Positions 8,804 through 17,666 of a DNA stretch of 64,000 nucleotides are shown piece after piece. The stretch spans positions 52,732 to 116,731 of the forward strand of contig CAWHYJ010000013.1 in assembly GCA_963833495.1 (NCBI GenBank). The letters run 5' to 3'. Within the stretch, counting starts at the first letter, position 1; each line of letters begins with the position of its first letter. This DNA is from Fodinibacter sp963833495. GTDB taxonomy: Bacteria; Actinomycetota; Actinomycetes; Actinomycetales; Dermatophilaceae. The position numbers and the translations under genes were made by a program. The notes below the pieces were generated by a model, which was given only the letters and a program-made list of their open reading frames with translations, made no database searches and was not told the origin of the DNA.

Positions 8804-9840
8804 CGGCGGGGGCCCCTCGGCTGCTTCTCGTCCCAGCGGCCGTAGGCGTCGACGATGGCGCCGACGAGGCGGTGCCGCACGACGTCGACGGCGGTGAGCT
8901 CGGCGAAGTGCACGTCGTCGAGGTCGGTGAGGATCTCCTTCACCACGCGCAGCCCGCTGGTCACACCCCCCGGGAGGTCGACCTGGGTGACGTCGCCGGT
9001 GACGACCATCTTCGAGCCGAAACCGAGCCGGGTGAGGAACATCTTCATCTGCTCGGGCGAGGTGTTCTGGGCCTCGTCGAGGATGATGAACGCGCCGTTC
9101 AGCGAGCGGCCACGCATGAAGGCCAGCGGGGCGACCTCGATGGTGCCGGCCGCCAGCAGCCGCGGGATCGACTCGGGGTCGACCATGTCGTGCAGCGCGT
9201 CGTAGAGCGGGCGCAGGTAGGGGTCGATCTTGTCGTTGAGGGTGCCGGGCAGGAAGCCGAGCCGCTCGCCCGCCTCGACGGCCGGCCGGGTGAGGATGAT
9301 GCGGTTGACCTGCTTGGCCTGCAGCGCCGCCACGGCCTTGGCCATGGCGAGGTAGGTCTTGCCGGTGCCGGCCGGCCCGATGCCGAACACGATGGTGTTC
9401 TCGTCGATGGCGTCGACGTAGCGCTTCTGGCCCAGCGTCTTGGGCCGGATGGTGCGCCCGCGGTTGCTGACGATGTTCATGGTCAGCACGTCGGCGGGTC
9501 GCTCGACGGTCTGGGCGCGCAGCATCTGGATCGAGCGCTCGACGGCGTCGCGGTTGAGCGGCTGGCCACCCTCGAGCACGTCGAGCAGCTCGTCGATCAG
9601 CCGCTCGACGAGCGCGACCTCGGCGCTGGGGCCGGACACGGTGAACTCGTTGCCACGCACGTGGATGCCGACCTTGGGGAACTGGCGCTCCATGGTGCGC
9701 AGCAGCTCGTCGCGCGGGCCGAGGAGCGTGACCATGTCGACGTCGTCGGGGACGACCACGGTGTGCTGGCGGACGTGGGGGTGGGTCTGGCCGGCGGCCG
9801 GGTCGTCGGCCGCGGGCGGGGCGGTATGGGCGTCAGTCAT
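8800..9840 (-). CDS. PhoH-like ATPase
   Basis: This is a cytoplasmic P-loop ATPase of the PhoH family, 346 residues. Some members couple the PhoH ATPase to RNA helicase or RNase activity, and its constant place next to ybeY points to RNA or ribosome processing. Residues about 25-105 form a KH-like N-terminal domain. Walker A is GPAGTGKT, and the Walker B region ends in IILDEAQNTSPEQMKMFLTR. The family segment MVVTGDVTQVDLPGG follows. It is the first gene of the phoH-ybeY-corC-era operon, with an ATGA overlap to ybeY. The HIT gene ends 55 bases upstream of it. Confidence 0.95.
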   Translation of the reverse strand: MTDAHTAPPAADDPAAGQTHPHVRQHTVVVPDDVDMVTLLGPRDELLRTMERQFPKVGIHVRGNEFTVSGPSAEVALVERLIDELLDVLEGGQPLNRDAVERSIQMLRAQTVERPADVLTMNIVSNRGRTIRPKTLGQKRYVDAIDENTIVFGIGPAGTGKTYLAMAKAVAALQAKQVNRIILTRPAVEAGERLGFLPGTLNDKIDPYLRPLYDALHDMVDPESIPRLLAAGTIEVAPLAFMRGRSLNGAFIILDEAQNTSPEQMKMFLTRLGFGSKMVVTGDVTQVDLPGGVTSGLRVVKEILTDLDDVHFAELTAVDVVRHRLVGAIVDAYGRWDEKQPRGPRR

Positions 9841-9894
9841 CGTGGGAAGAGTCTACGAGGCCCCACCGACCTCGAGCACACGAGAATGCCGACC

Positions 9895-10248
9895 TCACCC
9901 GGGAGGCCAGCTCAGGGTGCGGCCGCCGATGACGTGCAGGTGGGCGTGGAAGACGCTCTGCTGGGCCGCCTCGCCGGTGTTGGCGACCAGCCGGTAGCCC
10001 GGCAGGCCGTCGGCGGAGGCCACCTGCGCGGCGAGCGTCACGGCATCCGCGAGCTCGTCGGCGGATGCCGTGGCGAGGCCGGCGAGGTCGGGCACGTGCC
10101 GGCGCGGCACGACGAGGACGTGGCTGGGCGCGGCGGGCTCGATGTCGCGAAAGGCCAGCGAGTGCTCGCTCTCCGCCACCACCTGCGCCGGGATGTCTCC
10201 GGAGACGATGCGGCAGAAGAGGCAGTCCTGGCTGGGGCTCGGGCTCAT
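9895..10248 (-). CDS. HIT-family nucleotide-binding protein
   Basis: The gene encodes a small histidine-triad nucleotide hydrolase or transferase (HINT type), which hydrolyses AMP-lysine and similar phosphoramidates. The product has about 117 residues. It has an N-terminal CxxC pair (DCLFCRIVSGDIPAQ), the central HVLVVPRRHV strand and the catalytic triad HAHLHV near the C-terminus. ATG 10248 is preferred; an in-frame ATG at 10266 would add six residues. It sits between rsmE/dnaJ and phoH as in many actinobacteria, although a DinB gene on the other strand has been inserted beside it. Confidence 0.93.
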   Translation of the reverse strand: MSPSPSQDCLFCRIVSGDIPAQVVAESEHSLAFRDIEPAAPSHVLVVPRRHVPDLAGLATASADELADAVTLAAQVASADGLPGYRLVANTGEAAQQSVFHAHLHVIGGRTLSWPPG

Positions 10249-10317
10249 ACCCCCGAATCTAGCCATACCGATGGTCGCCGTCTGTCACGATTCCCCGATG
10301 ACGACCGCGATCCCCCG

Positions 10318-11118
10318 ATGACGACCGAGCACCTCGACACCGACGCCTTCCGGGGCGCCACCTTCCGGCGCGTCGACCTGTCCGGTGCCTCGTTGCGCGA
10401 GGTCGACCTGTCCGGTGCCACCATCCGCGACTCCGACGTCACCGGCCTGCGCATCGTGGCGTCCGTGGTCGACGACGTGCACCTGTCGGGGCACGAGGGC
10501 GTGGGCCGGGTGTGGGTCGACGACGTCGAGGTCACCGCGTACGTGCGGGCCGAGCTCGACAGCCGCTATCCCGAGCGGGTGCTGGTGCGCGAGATGCGCA
10601 CGATCGACGAGGTGCGCCGGGCCTGGGCGCAGGTCGACGCGCTGTGGAACGACGCGGTCACGCACGCGGCGACCCTGCCGGAGGAGCTGCTGCACGAGCG
10701 GGTCGACGGCGAGTGGTCGTTCCTCGAGACCCTGCGCCACCTGGTCTTCGCCGACGACATCTGGGTGGGGCGGATGCTGAGCGACGAGCCGCGGAGCTTC
10801 CACCCCCTCGGCGTGCCCCCCACCGACAGCACGGATGCCGGTGCCGCGGAGATGGGCCTGACCCTCACCGCTCGCGCGCCGTTCGTCGAGGTCGCGGCCC
10901 TGCAGCAGGACCGCCGGCGGCGGTTCACCACCGTGCTCGAGGGCGTCGCCGACGCCGACCTGTTCGAGGTGCGCACCGCCGTGCTCGCCCCGGACTGGGG
11001 AGAGGAGTCGTTCACCGTGCTGGAGTGCCTCAGCGTCGTGGTGCGCGAGCACGTCGAGCACCTGCGCTTCGCGGAGCGCGACCTGACCACGCTCGAGGGT
11101 CGGTCAGCGCCAGCGTGA
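10318..11118 (+). CDS. DinB-family protein with N-terminal pentapeptide-like repeats
   Basis: The protein (266 residues) joins two parts. Residues about 9-45 (FRGATFRRVDLSGASLREVD and onwards) fit the pentapeptide-repeat pattern A-(D/N)-L-x-x. Residues about 95-260 are a DinB four-helix bundle of the mycothiol-dependent enzyme superfamily, with conserved WSFLETLRHLVFADDIWVGR and a late REHVEHLRF metal-ligand His region. DinB proteins are metal-dependent thiol transferases, but no substrate is known here. The ATG is preceded by a near-copy of its own context (CCCCGATGACGACCG occurs twice, at about 10292 and 10312). It converges on rsmE with a 15-base overlap. Confidence 0.85.
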   Translation: MTTEHLDTDAFRGATFRRVDLSGASLREVDLSGATIRDSDVTGLRIVASVVDDVHLSGHEGVGRVWVDDVEVTAYVRAELDSRYPERVLVREMRTIDEVRRAWAQVDALWNDAVTHAATLPEELLHERVDGEWSFLETLRHLVFADDIWVGRMLSDEPRSFHPLGVPPTDSTDAGAAEMGLTLTARAPFVEVAALQQDRRRRFTTVLEGVADADLFEVRTAVLAPDWGEESFTVLECLSVVVREHVEHLRFAERDLTTLEGRSAPA

Positions 11119-11847
11119 CATCGCGCTGAGCACCGCCAGCGCGGCAGGCCCGGCGCTCGACGAGCGCAGCACGGTGCTGCCGAGGCGCACGACCATCGCC
11201 CCGGCCTCCTCGAGGGCGGCGAGCTCGTCGGGCGAGATGCCACCCTCGGGCCCGACGACGACCAGCACGTCACCGGCATCCGGCAGGGTGACGCCGGCGA
11301 GCGGAACGGTGGCGTCCTCGTGCAGGACGAACGCGGCCGCCGACCCGCGCACCCGCGCGGCGATGTCGGCCGTGCTGGCCGTGGGCGCGAGCACCGGACG
11401 CCGGGTGCGGCGCGACTGCTTGGTGGCGGCCAGCAACACGGCATCCCACTTGCGCCGGGCCTTCTCGCCGCGCTCGCCGCGCCACTGCACGACGCTGCGG
11501 GATGCCTGCCACGGCACCACCTCGTCGACCCCGCACTCGGTGGCGGCCTCGACCGCCTGGTCGTCGCGGTCGTTCTTGGCGAGCGCCTGCACCAGCACGA
11601 ACCGGGGCGCCTGCTCGGGGTCGCGGCCGATCGAGACCACCCGCAGGTCGAGCGTTCCGGCCCCCACGGCCATGACCTCGCCCTCGACCCGCAGCCCCGC
11701 GCCGTCGGTGAGCAGCAGGTGCTCCCCCACCCGGGTGCGCCGCACGGTGGCGGCGTGCCGGCCCTCGGGGCCGTCGAGCACGACGACGTCGCCGACCCCG
11801 CGCCCCGCCAGGGCGTCGGGGGCCAGGAGGTGCAGCGGCAGGGTCAT
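11104..11847 (-). CDS. rsmE: 16S rRNA (uracil1498-N3)-methyltransferase RsmE
   Basis: RsmE methylates N3 of U1498 in helix 44 of 16S rRNA using S-adenosylmethionine. The 247-residue product has the PUA-like N-terminal RNA-binding part (DGPEGRHAATVRRTRVGEHL) and the C-terminal SPOUT knot. Its SAM loops are VVVGPEGGISPDEL and VVRLGSTVLRSSSAG. The ATG overlaps the dnaJ stop (ATGA), giving an hrcA-dnaJ-rsmE operon. Confidence 0.95.
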   Translation of the reverse strand: MTLPLHLLAPDALAGRGVGDVVVLDGPEGRHAATVRRTRVGEHLLLTDGAGLRVEGEVMAVGAGTLDLRVVSIGRDPEQAPRFVLVQALAKNDRDDQAVEAATECGVDEVVPWQASRSVVQWRGERGEKARRKWDAVLLAATKQSRRTRRPVLAPTASTADIAARVRGSAAAFVLHEDATVPLAGVTLPDAGDVLVVVGPEGGISPDELAALEEAGAMVVRLGSTVLRSSSAGPAALAVLSAMSRWR

Positions 11848-12971
11848 CGCGCCTTGAAGGCGTCGCGCAGCTTGCCGAAGATCGAGCCCTCGGCCGGGTT
11901 GGCGATGCGCCCCTCGGGGCGTTCCTCGCCGCGGGCGGTGGCCAGCTGGCGCAGGAGTGCCTCCTGGGCGGGGTCGAGCCGGGTGGGTGTCTGCACCATG
12001 GTGTGCACGACCAGGTCGCCGCGACCGTTGCCCCGCAGGTGGGTGACCCCGAGCCCGCGCAGGGTGATGGAGTCGCCCGACTGGGTACCGCGGCGCACGT
12101 CGAGGTCGCGCGGGCCGTCGAAGGTCTCCATGGGCACCGTCGCGCCGAGCGCCGCGGCGGTCATCGGCACCTCGATGGTGGCGTGCAGGTCGTCGCCGCG
12201 CCGCTGGAAGGTGGGATGCCGGTTGACGGCCACCTCGACGTAGAGGTCACCGGCCGGCCCCGCCCCGTGCCCGACCTCGCCCTCACCGGTGAGCTGGATG
12301 CGCGTGCCGGTGTCGACACCCGGGGGCACCTTGAGGGTGAGCGTGCGCCGGGTGCGCACCCGGCCGTCACCCGAGCACTCGTAGCAGGGGTCGGTGATGA
12401 TCTGGCCGAAGCCCTGGCAGGTCATGCACGGACGGGTGGTCATCACCTGGCCCAGGAAGCTGCGCTGCACCTGCTGGATCTCGCCCCGGCCGGCGCAGAC
12501 GTCGCAGGTGCGCGTGGAGGTGCCCGGCTGCATCCCCGCCCCGTGGCACGTGGAGCAGGCCACCGCGGTGTCGATGGTGAGGTCCTTCTGCGCGCCGAAG
12601 ACGGCATCCCCGAGGTCGATGTCGAGCCGCACGAGGGCGTCCTGGCCGCGGGTCGTGCGCGAGCGCGGCCCGCGCCCCGCCGTGCCGGCCTGGCCGCCGA
12701 AGAAGGCATCCATGATGTCGCTGAACGAGAAGCCCTGGCCGAACCCGGCGGCGCCCGAGCCGTAGGGGTCGGAGCCGTGGTCGTAGGCCTGCTTCTTGTC
12801 GGGGTCGGACAGCACGTCGTAGGCCTGGGAGAGCCTCTTGAACTGCTCCTCGGCCTCGGGGCCCGGGTTGACGTCGGGGTGGTAGCGGCGGGCCGACTTG
12901 CGGTAGGCGCGCTTGATGTCCTCCGCGGTGGCGTCGCGGGCGACCCCGAGGTCGGCGTAGTAGTCGTTCAC
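11844..12971 (-). CDS. dnaJ: Chaperone DnaJ
   Basis: DnaJ is the Hsp40 co-chaperone that stimulates DnaK ATPase and delivers unfolded clients. The protein has 375 residues. The J domain with HPD (RRYHPDVNPG) is at about residues 30-38, followed by a G/F-rich linker (GSGAAGFGQGFSFSDIMDAF). The zinc-finger domain has four CxxCxGxG repeats: CSTCHGAG, CDVCAGRG, CMTCQGFG and CYECSGDG. The C-terminal substrate domain follows. The start is GTG. It lies 15 bases downstream of hrcA, so it is expected to be under the same CIRCE/HrcA heat-shock control. This is the hrcA-linked DnaJ2 type, not the dnaK-operon copy. Confidence 0.96.
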   Translation of the reverse strand: MNDYYADLGVARDATAEDIKRAYRKSARRYHPDVNPGPEAEEQFKRLSQAYDVLSDPDKKQAYDHGSDPYGSGAAGFGQGFSFSDIMDAFFGGQAGTAGRGPRSRTTRGQDALVRLDIDLGDAVFGAQKDLTIDTAVACSTCHGAGMQPGTSTRTCDVCAGRGEIQQVQRSFLGQVMTTRPCMTCQGFGQIITDPCYECSGDGRVRTRRTLTLKVPPGVDTGTRIQLTGEGEVGHGAGPAGDLYVEVAVNRHPTFQRRGDDLHATIEVPMTAAALGATVPMETFDGPRDLDVRRGTQSGDSITLRGLGVTHLRGNGRGDLVVHTMVQTPTRLDPAQEALLRQLATARGEERPEGRIANPAEGSIFGKLRDAFKAR

Positions 12972-12986
12972 AGGTGGGAAGGTCCT

Positions 12987-14021
12987 TTACTCCGCGAGGA
13001 TTCGCGAGACGTAGGTCGCGACGGCGCGCACGGACGCCATCGTCGTGGGGTAGTCCATCCGGGTCGGGCCGACGACGCCAAGTCCTGCGACAAGGTCGGA
13101 GCCCGCGCCGTAGCCCGAGGTGACCATCGACGTGGTCTGCAGCCCGGCATACGGGTTCTCGTGGCCGATGCGCACGGCGATGCTGCCGCCCTGCTCGGCG
13201 ACGGTGCCGAGCAGCTTGAGCAGCACGACGTGCTCCTCGAGGGCCTCGAGCACCGGGCCCAGGCTCATGGTGAAGTCGGGGCCGACCCGCGCCAGGTTGG
13301 CGGTGCCGGCGAGCACGACGCGCTCCTCGCGCTCCTCGACCAGTGAGTCCTCGAGGGCGGTGCTGATGGCGCGCACGAGGTCGCGCACGCCGGGATCGAG
13401 CCGCTCGGGCACCGCCGACAGCTCGCGGGCCGCCTCGGCGAGCGGGCGCCCGCTGGTGGCGCGGTTCAGCTCGGTGCGCAGCGTCGACAGGATGCCCTCG
13501 CCGTCGCCGGAGAGCAGGTCGGTGCCGACCTCGATGACGCGCTGCTCGACCCGGCCGGTGGTGGTGATGAGCACCACGAGCAGCCGGTCGGTGCTGATCG
13601 GCACCAGCTCGACGTGGCGCACCGACGAGCGCGCGAGCGACGGGTACTGCACGACGGCGACCTGCCGGGTCAGCGAGGCGAGCAGGCGCACGGTGCGGTC
13701 GACGACGTCGTCGAGGTCGACGGCCCCCTCGAGGAACTGGGCGATGGCGCGCTGCTCGGCAGCGCTCATCGGCTTCACGGCGGAGAGCCGGTCGACGAAC
13801 AGGCGGTAGCCGGCGTCGGTGGGCACCCGCCCGGCGCTGGTGTGCGGGGCGGCGATCAGCCCCTCCTCCTCGAGCGCGGCCATGTCGTTGCGCACGGTCG
13901 CGGCCGAGACGCCGAGGTGGTGGCGCTCGAGCAGCGCCTTGGAGCCGACCGGCTCGGAGGTCTCGACGTAGTCCTGGACGATGGCGCGCAACACCCGCAG
14001 CCGGCGGTCCTCACTCATCAT
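12987..14021 (-). CDS. hrcA: Heat-inducible transcription repressor HrcA
   Basis: HrcA represses heat-shock operons by binding CIRCE operators and is folded and activated by GroEL. The 344-residue protein starts with the winged HTH (RLRVLRAIVQDYVETSEPVG then VSAATVRNDMAALEEEGLI). The dimerisation and C-terminal domains follow to the conserved end MDYPTTMASVRAVATYVSR. The start is the first of two adjacent ATGs (14021), six bases after a GGAGGT ribosome site. A CIRCE element lies 46-72 bases upstream, so the gene represses itself together with dnaJ and rsmE. Confidence 0.97.
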   Translation of the reverse strand: MMSEDRRLRVLRAIVQDYVETSEPVGSKALLERHHLGVSAATVRNDMAALEEEGLIAAPHTSAGRVPTDAGYRLFVDRLSAVKPMSAAEQRAIAQFLEGAVDLDDVVDRTVRLLASLTRQVAVVQYPSLARSSVRHVELVPISTDRLLVVLITTTGRVEQRVIEVGTDLLSGDGEGILSTLRTELNRATSGRPLAEAARELSAVPERLDPGVRDLVRAISTALEDSLVEEREERVVLAGTANLARVGPDFTMSLGPVLEALEEHVVLLKLLGTVAEQGGSIAVRIGHENPYAGLQTTSMVTSGYGAGSDLVAGLGVVGPTRMDYPTTMASVRAVATYVSRILAE

Positions 14022-14066
14022 GTGGTCACCTCCGGGACGTCTGGAACGGACGGCAGGGCGCGGGTG

Positions 14067-14093
14067 CTGGCACTCTCGCGCGCCGAGTGCCAA
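14067..14093 (-). promoter_or_regulatory. CIRCE operator of hrcA-dnaJ-rsmE
   Basis: An inverted repeat CTGGCACTC - 9 bases - GAGTGCCAA matches the CIRCE consensus TTAGCACTC-N9-GAGTGCTAA with the exact 9-base spacer. On the minus strand a -10-like TAGAAT overlaps its upstream arm, so bound HrcA would cover the start of transcription. It is 46 bases upstream of the hrcA start codon. Confidence 0.93.
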
Positions 14094-14162
14094 TTCTAAC
14101 GGCCCGGGTCCGACACAGGCGAATGCCGGGAACCTCCCTCGGCGTCGCGTAGCGTTCCCGCC

Positions 14163-15038
14163 GTGACGGACAGGTACGGCGGCGACGTGCTGGGGGGCGA
14201 CTGGCGGCGGCCGCCGCGGGGACGCTCGGTCGAGCTGCCGGCCGAGCCCGGCACCGTGGTCGAGGACGTCGAGACCGGCTGGGTGGGCGCCGTCGTGCGC
14301 GTCGAGAAGGCTGGTGGCGTGCGGGTGGTGCACCTCGAGGACCGGCACGGGCGAACCAAGGGCTTCCGCCTCGGCCCGGGCTTCCTCGTCGACGGCGCAC
14401 CGGTCACCCTCACTCCCCCACGCGCCAAGGCGGACGCCGAGCTGGAACGGGCGCGGGCGGCATCCGCACGCACCGCCAGCGGCTCACGAGCGGTGGCCGG
14501 GCAGCGGGCCAGGGTGGCCATCGGCTCGCGCCTCTACGTCGAGGGCAAGCACGACGCCGAGCTGGTCGAGAAGGTGTGGGGTGCCGACCTGCGGGTGGAG
14601 GGCGTGGTGGTCGAGATGCTCGACGGCGTCGACGACCTCGCGGGCGCGATCCGCGACGTCGCCCCCGGGCCGGGGCGCCGGATGGGCGTGCTCGTCGACC
14701 ACCTCGTGCCGGGCACCAAGGAGTGGCGGGTCGTGCAGGAGGCGCGGGCCGTGCAGCGGTATGCCGCGCACGTGCTCGTCGTGGGCCACCCCTACGTCGA
14801 CGTCTGGCAGTCGGTGAAGCCGCAGCGCCTCGGGATGGACGCGTGGCCGGTGATCCCCCGCGGCACGTCGTGGAAGGTCGGCATCGCCGCGCACCTCGGC
14901 TGGCCGCACTCGACCCAGGCCGACCTCGCGCTCGCCTGGCGGCGCATCCTTGCCTCGGTCGAGACCTACGCCGACCTGGAACCCGAGCTGCTCGGCCGGG
15001 TCGAGGAGCTGATCGACTTCGTCACGGCGCCGGGCTGA
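14163..15038 (+). CDS. DUF3097 family protein
   Basis: This is a conserved actinobacterial protein of unknown function, 291 residues, starting at GTG 14163 and divergent from hrcA. Features typical of DUF3097 are the N-terminal DRYGGDVLGGDW, the RVAIGSRLYVEGKHDAELVE block and the VLVDHLVPGTKEWR segment. The centre (EGKHDAELVEKVWG...LVDHLVPGTKE) resembles a TOPRIM-like acidic fold, so a nucleic-acid role is possible but unproven. It converges on the TfoX-like gene with a 17-base overlap. Confidence 0.9.
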   Translation: MTDRYGGDVLGGDWRRPPRGRSVELPAEPGTVVEDVETGWVGAVVRVEKAGGVRVVHLEDRHGRTKGFRLGPGFLVDGAPVTLTPPRAKADAELERARAASARTASGSRAVAGQRARVAIGSRLYVEGKHDAELVEKVWGADLRVEGVVVEMLDGVDDLAGAIRDVAPGPGRRMGVLVDHLVPGTKEWRVVQEARAVQRYAAHVLVVGHPYVDVWQSVKPQRLGMDAWPVIPRGTSWKVGIAAHLGWPHSTQADLALAWRRILASVETYADLEPELLGRVEELIDFVTAPG

Positions 15039-15336
15039 CCGAGGCGCGCGCGGCCGCCACTCCCCGGTCGAGCCACTCGCCCAGCGCATCGTCGGCGGCG
15101 ACGACGTGGGGGTCGACGTGCACCCACCCGCGGCTCGTGCGGCCGCCCTTGACCATCGGACCAACACCGTCCTGCTCCAGCAGTGCGGCCTGGGCGTCGG
15201 CACCGACCCGCACGAGCAGCCCGCGGTCGCTCGCCGAGCAGGCGAGGGCGCCGTCGACCATGAACCCGGTGCCGCCGAACATCCGCTTCTCCTCGGCAGT
15301 CGGCAGGTGGTCGCGGACGCGGTCGACGAGCTCCAT
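15022..15336 (-). CDS. TfoX N-terminal domain protein
   Basis: The product (104 residues) matches the TfoX/Sxy N-terminal domain: MELVDRVRDHLPTAEEKRMF, then GGTGFMVDGALACSASDRGL. In proteobacteria this domain belongs to competence regulators. Stand-alone actinobacterial versions have no known role. The ATG at 15336 is preferred because a longer start (15357) would run into the end of zwf. It follows zwf on the same strand with a 5-base gap. Confidence 0.88.
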   Translation of the reverse strand: MELVDRVRDHLPTAEEKRMFGGTGFMVDGALACSASDRGLLVRVGADAQAALLEQDGVGPMVKGGRTSRGWVHVDPHVVAADDALGEWLDRGVAAARASVSPAP

Positions 15337-15341
15337 ACCGC

Positions 15342-16748
15342 TCAGCGTGGCACCCACGGCGTGTGCCAGCCACCGAAGGCGGACGTGATCTCGTTGCCGG
15401 CCTCCGGTCCCCAGCTGCCCGGCGCGTAGGGCAGGACCGCCGGGGCCGCGTCGATGAGCGGCTGCATGACGCGCCAGGTCTCCTCGATGCCGTCCTGGCG
15501 GCTGAACCGCGTGCCGTCACCGACGAGCGCGGCGTGCAGCAGCACCTCGTAGGGCGTGGCCCCCTCGCCGCCCTCGTCGGCGAACTCCATGTCGAGCTCG
15601 ATCGGGCCGATCCGGCCCAGGTCGGTGCGCTTGGCGTCGACCTGCACCCGCACACCGGTGTACGGATCCATCTTGACCACCAGCTGGTTTGGCTCGGGGT
15701 CGTGGTCCTTGGGCCAGAACCCCAGCCGCGGCGGACGCTTGAAGACCAGCCGCAGCTCGGTCTGGGTGACCGGCAGCCGCTTCCCGGTGCGGATGAAGAA
15801 CGGGACGCCGGCCCAGCGCCAGTTCTCGATGTCCAGGCGCAGCGCGGCATAGGTCTCGGTGGTGGAGCCGGGCGCGACGCCCTTGATGTCCTGGTAGCCG
15901 TCGTACTGGCCACGCACGTAGGTGGCCGGGTCGGCCTCCTCCACCGCCCGGAACAGGGCGACCTGCGACTCCTTGACGGTGTGCAGGTCACCGCGCGAGG
16001 GCGGCTCCATGGCGGCCGCCGCGACGAGCTGCATCAGGTGGTTGACCACGACGTCGCGCAGCGCCCCCACCGGGTCGTAGAAGCTGCCGCGGTCGTCGAC
16101 GCCGAAGCTCTCGGCCATGGTGATCTGCACGCTGTCGAGGTACTGGCGGCTCCACACCGGCTCGAGGATGGCGTTGGCGAAGCGCAGGTGCAGGATCTCC
16201 TCGAGGCCCATCTTCCCGAGGTAGTGGTCGATGCGGAACAGCTGCTTCTCGTCGACGTACTGGTGCAGCTCGTCGGCCAGGGCGCGCGCGGAGTGCTGGT
16301 CGTGGCCGAACGGCTTCTCGATGACGAACCGGGCATCGGTGCCCAGGCCCGCCCCGGCGATGCCGGCCACGACCTTCGCGAACAGGAACGGTGGGATCTC
16401 GAGGTAGAAGACCGGCGTGCGGGCACCCCCCATCGCCTCCGCCACCCGGCCGTACGTCGCATCGTCGGCGAAGTCGCCGCTCACGTAGGACAGCCGGTCG
16501 GTGAACCGCGCGAACACCTCCTCGTCGATGGTCTCGCCGGTGGCGGCGATCGAGGTGCGGGCCCGGTCGACCAGCTGCTCCATGCTCCAGTCGTCGACCG
16601 CGACGCCCACGATCGGGCAGTCGAGCAGGCCGCGCGCCTCGAGCCGGTACAGCGACCGGAAGGTCATCACCCGCGCCAGGTCGCCGGTGATGCCGAAGAT
16701 CACCAGGACGTCGCCCGGCCGTGGTGTCGTGCTGTCGACGCTCGTCAT
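15342..16748 (-). CDS. zwf: Glucose-6-phosphate dehydrogenase
   Basis: The enzyme oxidises glucose 6-phosphate to 6-phosphogluconolactone, the entry to the oxidative pentose-phosphate route and a major NADPH source. The 468-residue product has the dinucleotide motif FGITGDLA (18-25), EKPFGHD and the catalytic RIDHYLGKM (His175). The start at 16748 gives the normal N-terminus and has GGGAG upstream; the open frame above it is low-complexity. No tal, tkt, opcA or pgl lies nearby, so this is a solitary zwf. Confidence 0.95.
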   Translation of the reverse strand: MTSVDSTTPRPGDVLVIFGITGDLARVMTFRSLYRLEARGLLDCPIVGVAVDDWSMEQLVDRARTSIAATGETIDEEVFARFTDRLSYVSGDFADDATYGRVAEAMGGARTPVFYLEIPPFLFAKVVAGIAGAGLGTDARFVIEKPFGHDQHSARALADELHQYVDEKQLFRIDHYLGKMGLEEILHLRFANAILEPVWSRQYLDSVQITMAESFGVDDRGSFYDPVGALRDVVVNHLMQLVAAAAMEPPSRGDLHTVKESQVALFRAVEEADPATYVRGQYDGYQDIKGVAPGSTTETYAALRLDIENWRWAGVPFFIRTGKRLPVTQTELRLVFKRPPRLGFWPKDHDPEPNQLVVKMDPYTGVRVQVDAKRTDLGRIGPIELDMEFADEGGEGATPYEVLLHAALVGDGTRFSRQDGIEETWRVMQPLIDAAPAVLPYAPGSWGPEAGNEITSAFGGWHTPWVPR

Positions 16749-16979
16749 CCCTGGCTCCCTCTTCGTCCCCGCCACGATGCCGGGTCCGTCGTCACGATGC
16801 CGGGTCGGTGTGGCCGCGGCAATCCCCCGAGTGGGGTGATCCCCCCCTTGACGGTGGTCGGCGGTCGGGGTCGGCCCTGACCCGACCCTGAGAGCGACCC
16901 CGGCCGCACCCCGGATCGGCGGTGGTGGGTGCCGAACCGGGTGTTTCATTGACGTAGACCCACCAATCGAGGAGTACCG

Positions 16980-17622
16980 ATGAGCGACACCACCCCCCGC
17001 CCCGACGAGACGCCGGGCGACCCCACTGCTGCCGCGCAGCCCGCGGACGTCGAGGTGAACGAGTTCGTGCCCGTCGCGGAGTCGGCCACGCCCCCGCCCC
17101 CGCCGGCCGAGGCGCCGACCGCCCCGCCGGCCTACGAGCAGCCGCAGTACGCCCAGCAGGAGTACGCGCAGCAGCCGCCGCCGCCCTACGCACAGCCGCA
17201 GCTTCCGCCGCCGGCCTATGCCGGGGCGACCCCCGGCACGGCCGTCGCCCCGCCCAACCAGATGTCACCGGCCGACGAGCGCACCTGGGGCACGATCGCC
17301 CACGGCGGCACGCTCGCCGCCACCATCCTGTCCGGGCGGCACCCTGGGCTTCGTGTGCGCCCTGGTCATCTACCTGATCTACAAGGACCGCGGCCCGTTC
17401 GTGCACCGTCACGCGGCCAACGCCCTCAACGTGCAGATCACGGCCGGCATCGCCATCATCGTCGGCATCATCTTCTGCATCACGATCATCGGCCTGATCA
17501 TCGGCATCCCGCTCATCATCGCCGCCGGGATCTACGCCATCGTCGTCCACCTCATCGGGGCCATCAAGGCCAACAACGGCGAGTGGTGGGACCCGCCGAT
17601 GACCCTGAACATCGTCAAGTGA
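16980..17622 (+). pseudogene. DUF4870 membrane protein with Pro/Gln-rich N-terminus, frameshifted
   Basis: The first half, from ATG 16980, encodes a Pro/Gln/Ala-rich cytoplasmic tail with YAQQ and PPPPYAQPQ repeats. It then enters the DUF4870 domain (MSPADERTWGTIAHGGTLAA). The rest of the domain (GGTLGFVCALVIYLIYKDRG, FVHRHAANALNVQI, two further hydrophobic helices) is in the next frame to a stop at 17622. Removing one G from the GGG at 17334-17336 restores a single 213-residue protein with I-L-S-G-G-T-L-G-F at the join. The ribosome site is GAGGAG, 6 bases before the ATG. It is probably an intact small membrane protein with a sequence error, though a real frameshift cannot be excluded. Confidence 0.82.
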
Positions 17623-17628
17623 CCTGAG

Positions 17629-17662
17629 CCGCGACGGCCGCCCAACTGGGCGGCCGTCGCGG
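17629..17662. terminator. Bidirectional terminator hairpin
   Basis: A perfect 15-base-pair inverted repeat (CCGCGACGGCCGCCC / GGGCGGCCGTCGCGG) with loop AACT fills the gap between the convergent DUF4870 gene and hemW. It has no clear T-tract, as is common in actinobacteria. Confidence 0.8.
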
Positions 17663-17666
17663 TGTG

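Noticed and set aside
8872..11118. Open frame of 748 codons on the plus strand
   Set aside because: The first 480 codons are antisense to phoH-like and HIT genes. Only the last 266 codons (from 10318) are a real DinB-type gene.
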